NCBI RefSeq assembly: GCF_007994135.1
Contig: NZ_VLKF01000001.1
Location: 3,782,001-3,846,000 of the forward strand
Direction of reading: 5' to 3'
Source of the DNA: Modestobacter roseus
Lineage (GTDB): Bacteria > Actinomycetota > Actinomycetes > Mycobacteriales > Geodermatophilaceae
DNA: 64,000 nt
A program made the position numbers and the translations under genes. The notes under the pieces are model-generated. The model worked only from the letters and a program-made list of their open reading frames with translations. It made no database searches and was not told the DNA's origin. Shown here piece after piece: positions 61,090 through 64,000 of this stretch; within the stretch, counting starts at the first letter, position 1; every line of letters starts with the position of its first letter.

Positions 61090-62064
61090 ATGGACGGGGC
61101 AGCAGGACCCGGGGTGCACCGCGCGCTCGTCGCCTCCGCCGATGCCGACCTGGTCGACGGCGCGGTCGCCTTCGTCACCGCGGGACTCGCGGCCGGTCAG
61201 CCGGTGGTGGTCGTCAGCGCCGACCCCACCGCGACCCTGCTGCAGAAGGAGCTGGGCGACCGGCCGGAGGTCTCCTGGGTCGCCTGGGCCGACGTGTACG
61301 GCAACGGCCCGGCCGCGGCCATCACCGCCGTCCGCCGGCTCGGCGGGCAGCACCGCACCGGCGACGGCGGGGTCGTCCGGGTGGTGCTCGAGCCGCTGCC
61401 CGGCCCCGATCCGGAGACCTGGCGCGAGTGGCAGCGCTACGACGCGGTGCTGGACCACTCGCTGACCGAGGCCGCCGAGCTGGGCGAGGACGGCCTGGTG
61501 GTGCTGTGCCTCGTCGACACCCGCCGGGTGCCGGAGCCGCTCGTGGCCGCCGCGGTCGCCACCCACCCCTTCGTCGTCGTCGACGGCGAGCTTCGTCGCA
61601 ACCCCGACCACGTCGATCCCGCCGAGTACCTCACCTCGCTGCCGATCCCGCCCGAGCCGCTGGAGGAGACCGAGCCGCTGGTCCGCGCCGACGGCGTGCG
61701 CGACCTGCGCGGGCTCCGCCGTGACCTGGCGGTCCGTGCTGCCGCGGCCGAGCTGCCCCCCGGATCGGAGCCGGCGCTGGAGGACTTCCTGCTCGCCGTC
61801 GACGAGATGACCACCAACGCGCTGCGGCACGGCCGGCCCCCGGTCGACCTGCGGCTGTGGGTCGACGCCGACCGCCTGGTCTGCACCGTCACCGACCGGG
61901 GCGCCGGACTGCAGGACCCCTTCGCCGGCTACGGACCGGCGCACGGCGACGATCTCTCCCTCGGCGGGATGGGGCTGTGGCTGGCCCGCCAGCTGTGCGA
62001 TCACGTCGACATCACCCCCACCGACGAGGGGGTCCGGGTGCGGCTGACCACCGTGCTGCGGTGA
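61090..62064 (+). CDS. MEDS-HATPase sensor/anti-sigma-type regulator
   Basis: 324 residues. The N-terminal ~170 residues form a MEDS domain (HRALVASADADLVDGAVAFVTAGLAAGQPVVVV), a ligand-sensing fold found with methanogen/methylotroph signalling and with anti-sigma factors. The C-terminal part is a GHKL ATPase of the RsbW type (FLLAVDEMTTNALRHG; VTDRGAGLQDPF; LGGMGLWLARQLCD). It may be a serine kinase acting on an anti-anti-sigma factor, not encoded nearby. It overlaps the next gene (GTGA). Confidence 0.85.
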   Translation: MDGAAGPGVHRALVASADADLVDGAVAFVTAGLAAGQPVVVVSADPTATLLQKELGDRPEVSWVAWADVYGNGPAAAITAVRRLGGQHRTGDGGVVRVVLEPLPGPDPETWREWQRYDAVLDHSLTEAAELGEDGLVVLCLVDTRRVPEPLVAAAVATHPFVVVDGELRRNPDHVDPAEYLTSLPIPPEPLEETEPLVRADGVRDLRGLRRDLAVRAAAAELPPGSEPALEDFLLAVDEMTTNALRHGRPPVDLRLWVDADRLVCTVTDRGAGLQDPFAGYGPAHGDDLSLGGMGLWLARQLCDHVDITPTDEGVRVRLTTVLR

Positions 62065-62543
62065 GCGACCGGGACCGCGACCCGGAGGGCCGGGCGCGCA
62101 ACGCCCGACCCCGGGACGCCCTGGGCCGGCCGCTTCCTCACGGCGCGGTCGGCGAGCCACGGGCACCCGAGGGCGTCGTGCGGGAACCCGCACGGTCGCT
62201 GGCCGAGGCGCAGCAGCTGCTGGACGCCGGCCGGCCCTTCCACGCCCACGAGGTGCTGGAGGACGCCTGGAAGTCCTGCCCGGACGACGAGCGCGACCTC
62301 TGGCGCGGACTGGCCCAGCTGGCGGTCGGGCTCACCCACGCGGCGCGCGGCAACGCCACCGGGGCGGCCACCCTGCTCGGCCGCGGGGTGCGCTCGCTGT
62401 CGCCGGCCACGGACGCCGCGCACCGGCACGGGGTGGACGACGTCGGGCTGGCCGCCTGGGCGACCCGGCTCGCGGCCGCCGCCGAGGCGGGTCGGCCACT
62501 CGACCTGACCCCGCCGCGGCTCACGCTGGGACCGGCCCGGTGA
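62061..62543 (+). CDS. DUF309 domain protein
   Basis: 160 residues. A disordered N-terminal third rich in Arg, Asp and Pro is followed by a DUF309 helical domain (QQLLDAGRPFHAHEVLEDAWKSC, LWRGLAQLAVGLTHAARGNATGAATLLGRG). The family is of unknown function; the conserved FHAHEVLE may bind a metal. It overlaps both neighbours by 4 nt, so it is translated from the same message as the MEDS regulator and the lyase. Confidence 0.82.
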   Translation: MSDRDRDPEGRARNARPRDALGRPLPHGAVGEPRAPEGVVREPARSLAEAQQLLDAGRPFHAHEVLEDAWKSCPDDERDLWRGLAQLAVGLTHAARGNATGAATLLGRGVRSLSPATDAAHRHGVDDVGLAAWATRLAAAAEAGRPLDLTPPRLTLGPAR

Positions 62544-63736
62544 GCGCGCCCGACACGGTCTCCTCCGATGGGGTCTCCTTCGATGCCGTCTCGTTCGATG
62601 CGCTGAGCGAGGACTCGCTGCGCGCCGCCGGCAGCCTGAAGTGGACGAAGTACGGCACCGCGATCGGGGCGTTCGTCGCCGAGATGGACGTCGGCACGGC
62701 GCCGGTCGTGACCCGGGCGCTGCACGAGGCCGTCGACGCCGCCGCGTTCGGGTACCTGCCGGCCGCCGTCCAGCAGGACCTGGCGGCGGCCTGTGCCCGG
62801 TGGCAGGCCGAGCGCTACGGCTGGGCGGTGCCCGCCGCGCGGGTGGCGCCGCTGGCCGACGTCGTCGCCGGGCTGACCGCCGCGATCGACCACTTCACCC
62901 CGCCCGGCGCGCCCGTGGTGCTGCCGACGCCGGCGTACATGCCGTTCCTGCGGGTGCCCGGGGAGCGGGGCCGCGAGGTCGTGCAGGTGCCGATGGTGCC
63001 CGGCGCCGACGGCCGGCCGACGTACGACCTGGCGGGGATCGACCGGGCGCTGGCCGGCGGCGGGCTGTTCGTGCACGTCAACCCGCACAACCCGCTCGGC
63101 CGGGTGTTCACCGAGGCCGAGCAGCTGGGCCTGGCCGAGGTGGTGGCGCGACGGGGCGCTCGGGTGTTCGCCGACGAGATCCACGCACCCCTGGTCTACC
63201 GGGGCCAGGCGCACCGGCCCTACGCCTCGCTGTCCCCGGTCACCGCCGGGCACACGGTCACCGCGACGTCGGCGTCCAAGGCGTGGAACCTGCCGGGACT
63301 CAAGTGCGCGCAGCTGCTGCTCAGCAACGACGCCGACGCCGCGCGCTGGGCCGAGGTGGGGGAGCGGCCCGAGCACGGGTGCTCGACCCTCGGCGCCATC
63401 GCGAACACCGTGGCGTTCACCGAGGGCGGTCCGTGGCTGGACGAGGTCCTGCACCACCTGGACGGCAGCCGCCGGATGCTCGCCGACCTGCTCGCCGAGC
63501 ACCTGCCCCGGGTGCGGTACACCCCGCCCGAGGGCACCTACCTGGCCTGGCTCGACTGCCGGGAGCTCGGCGTGGCCGAGCCGCTGGGGGAGTTCTTCCG
63601 CCGGGAGGCCGGGGTCGCGCTGATCGACGGCACCGAGTGCGGCGCCGCGGGGGCGGGGCACGTCCGGCTCACCCTGGCCACGCCGCGCCCGGTGCTGCGC
63701 GCCATCGTGCAGCGGATGGCCGCCGCGGTCGGCTGA
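62540..63736 (+). CDS. MalY/PatB-like aminotransferase (probable cystathionine beta-lyase)
   Basis: 398 residues, class I/II fold. SLKWTKYG and AEMDVGTAP are MalY/PatB hallmarks; HNPLGRVF, FADEIHAPLVY and Lys ~246 in SASKAWNLPGLKCA bind PLP. Such enzymes cleave C-S bonds in cystathionine or cysteine conjugates. It is coupled to the DUF309 gene (GTGA). With the EgtE-like enzyme divergent from this operon, the end of the window holds two possible C-S lyases. Confidence 0.88.
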   Translation: MSAPDTVSSDGVSFDAVSFDALSEDSLRAAGSLKWTKYGTAIGAFVAEMDVGTAPVVTRALHEAVDAAAFGYLPAAVQQDLAAACARWQAERYGWAVPAARVAPLADVVAGLTAAIDHFTPPGAPVVLPTPAYMPFLRVPGERGREVVQVPMVPGADGRPTYDLAGIDRALAGGGLFVHVNPHNPLGRVFTEAEQLGLAEVVARRGARVFADEIHAPLVYRGQAHRPYASLSPVTAGHTVTATSASKAWNLPGLKCAQLLLSNDADAARWAEVGERPEHGCSTLGAIANTVAFTEGGPWLDEVLHHLDGSRRMLADLLAEHLPRVRYTPPEGTYLAWLDCRELGVAEPLGEFFRREAGVALIDGTECGAAGAGHVRLTLATPRPVLRAIVQRMAAAVG

Positions 63737-63793
63737 CCCCCGTCCGAGGGTTCGAGCTGGCCGTTCGCGCCTGCGAGCGGGGATCATGGGCGG

Positions 63794-64000
63794 GTGCCCG
63801 AGTTGCCCGAGGTGGAGGCGCTGGCGGCGTTCCTGCGGGAGCACGCCGTCGGCCGGACCGTGACGCGGCTGGACCTGGCGGCGGTCCAGGCGATCAAGAC
63901 CTTCGACCCGCCGCTGTCCTCGCTCGCCGGGCTGGAGGTCACCGGGGCCACCCGGCACGGCAAGTTCCTCGACCTCGACGTCTCCGGCCTGCACCTCGTC
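63794..64000 (+). CDS. Fpg/Nei family DNA glycosylase (N-terminal part)
   Basis: The frame runs to the window edge; 69 residues visible. MPELPEVEAL holds the catalytic N-terminal Pro (after Met removal) and Glu of the Fpg/Nei family, and RHGKFLDLDVSG contains the conserved Lys of the beta-hairpin. It excises oxidised bases and cuts the strand. Whether it is Fpg or Nei cannot be told without the C-terminal half. The GTG start follows the lyase stop by 57 nt. Confidence 0.9.
   Translation, partial: MPELPEVEALAAFLREHAVGRTVTRLDLAAVQAIKTFDPPLSSLAGLEVTGATRHGKFLDLDVSGLHLV

Overview
The window is high-GC actinobacterial DNA (GTG starts are common, third codon positions are nearly all G or C, and starts are often leaderless). 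One complete rRNA operon, the DUF4397/sortase/ECF sigma cassette, and the mycofactocin-type dehydrogenase all fit Geodermatophilaceae (Blastococcus, Modestobacter, Geodermatophilus). This assignment is inference; the 16S sequence at 45243-46762 would settle it.

Layout. 1-5157: end of a sulfite-oxidase-type molybdoenzyme, an alpha/beta hydrolase with a membrane-anchored partner, and a twin-domain PAP2 phosphatase coupled to a metallophosphoesterase. 5168-7538: MarR regulator divergent from an ABC exporter, with two operator dyads between them. 7595-11043: SDR, old yellow enzyme, and GAF-EAL c-di-GMP phosphodiesterase. 11149-14860: NarL-type two-component pair divergent from an ABC exporter. 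14959-16085: TetR and a Rid-family protein. 16066-20998: zinc uptake (AztABC and two AztD-type chaperones) under two near-identical Zur-like, leaderless promoters. 21056-27120: aldo/keto reductase and TetR, an OmpR-type two-component pair, DUF4232 lipoprotein, sortase with a probable substrate, and a lipoprotein. 27129-34616: molybdenum hydroxylase operon (form II CoxL type) divergent from an FdrA/DUF1116 pair. 34713-38307: Cys-rich protein, acyltransferase, TetR/Ohr, and mycofactocin-type SDR/TetR. 38407-40476: ring-opening amidohydrolase and carbamate kinase. 40524-44841: acidic protein, PHP hydrolase, RecQ helicase, and LexA-boxed AlkB-like dioxygenase. 44900-50712: rrn operon (16S-23S-5S, no spacer tRNA). 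51083-54918: GntR/ABC operon and a frameshifted chemoreceptor. 54967-59603: ECF sigma, anti-sigma, sortase and DUF4397 operon, with a 1.58-kb tandem duplication. 59689-64000: EgtE-like PLP enzyme, MEDS/HATPase regulator, DUF309 protein, MalY-like lyase, and the start of a DNA glycosylase.

The most interesting system is a probable ureide or cyclic-imide degradation regulon. The FdrA/DUF1116 operon (31747-34616) and the amidohydrolase/carbamate kinase operon (38407-40476) lie 4 kb apart in opposite orientations. Their promoters are nearly superimposable: a shared 17-nt element, 12 nt, a TAGNGT -10, 7-8 nt, then a leaderless GTG. A third copy of the element lies on the side of the molybdenum hydroxylase operon. 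The inferred path is ring hydroxylation, ring opening, phosphorolysis of the ureido product to carbamoyl phosphate, and ATP from carbamate kinase.

A second theme is leaderless translation. At least 15 genes have a TANNNT hexamer 6-8 nt before an ATG or GTG with no Shine-Dalgarno, and this decides several starts below.
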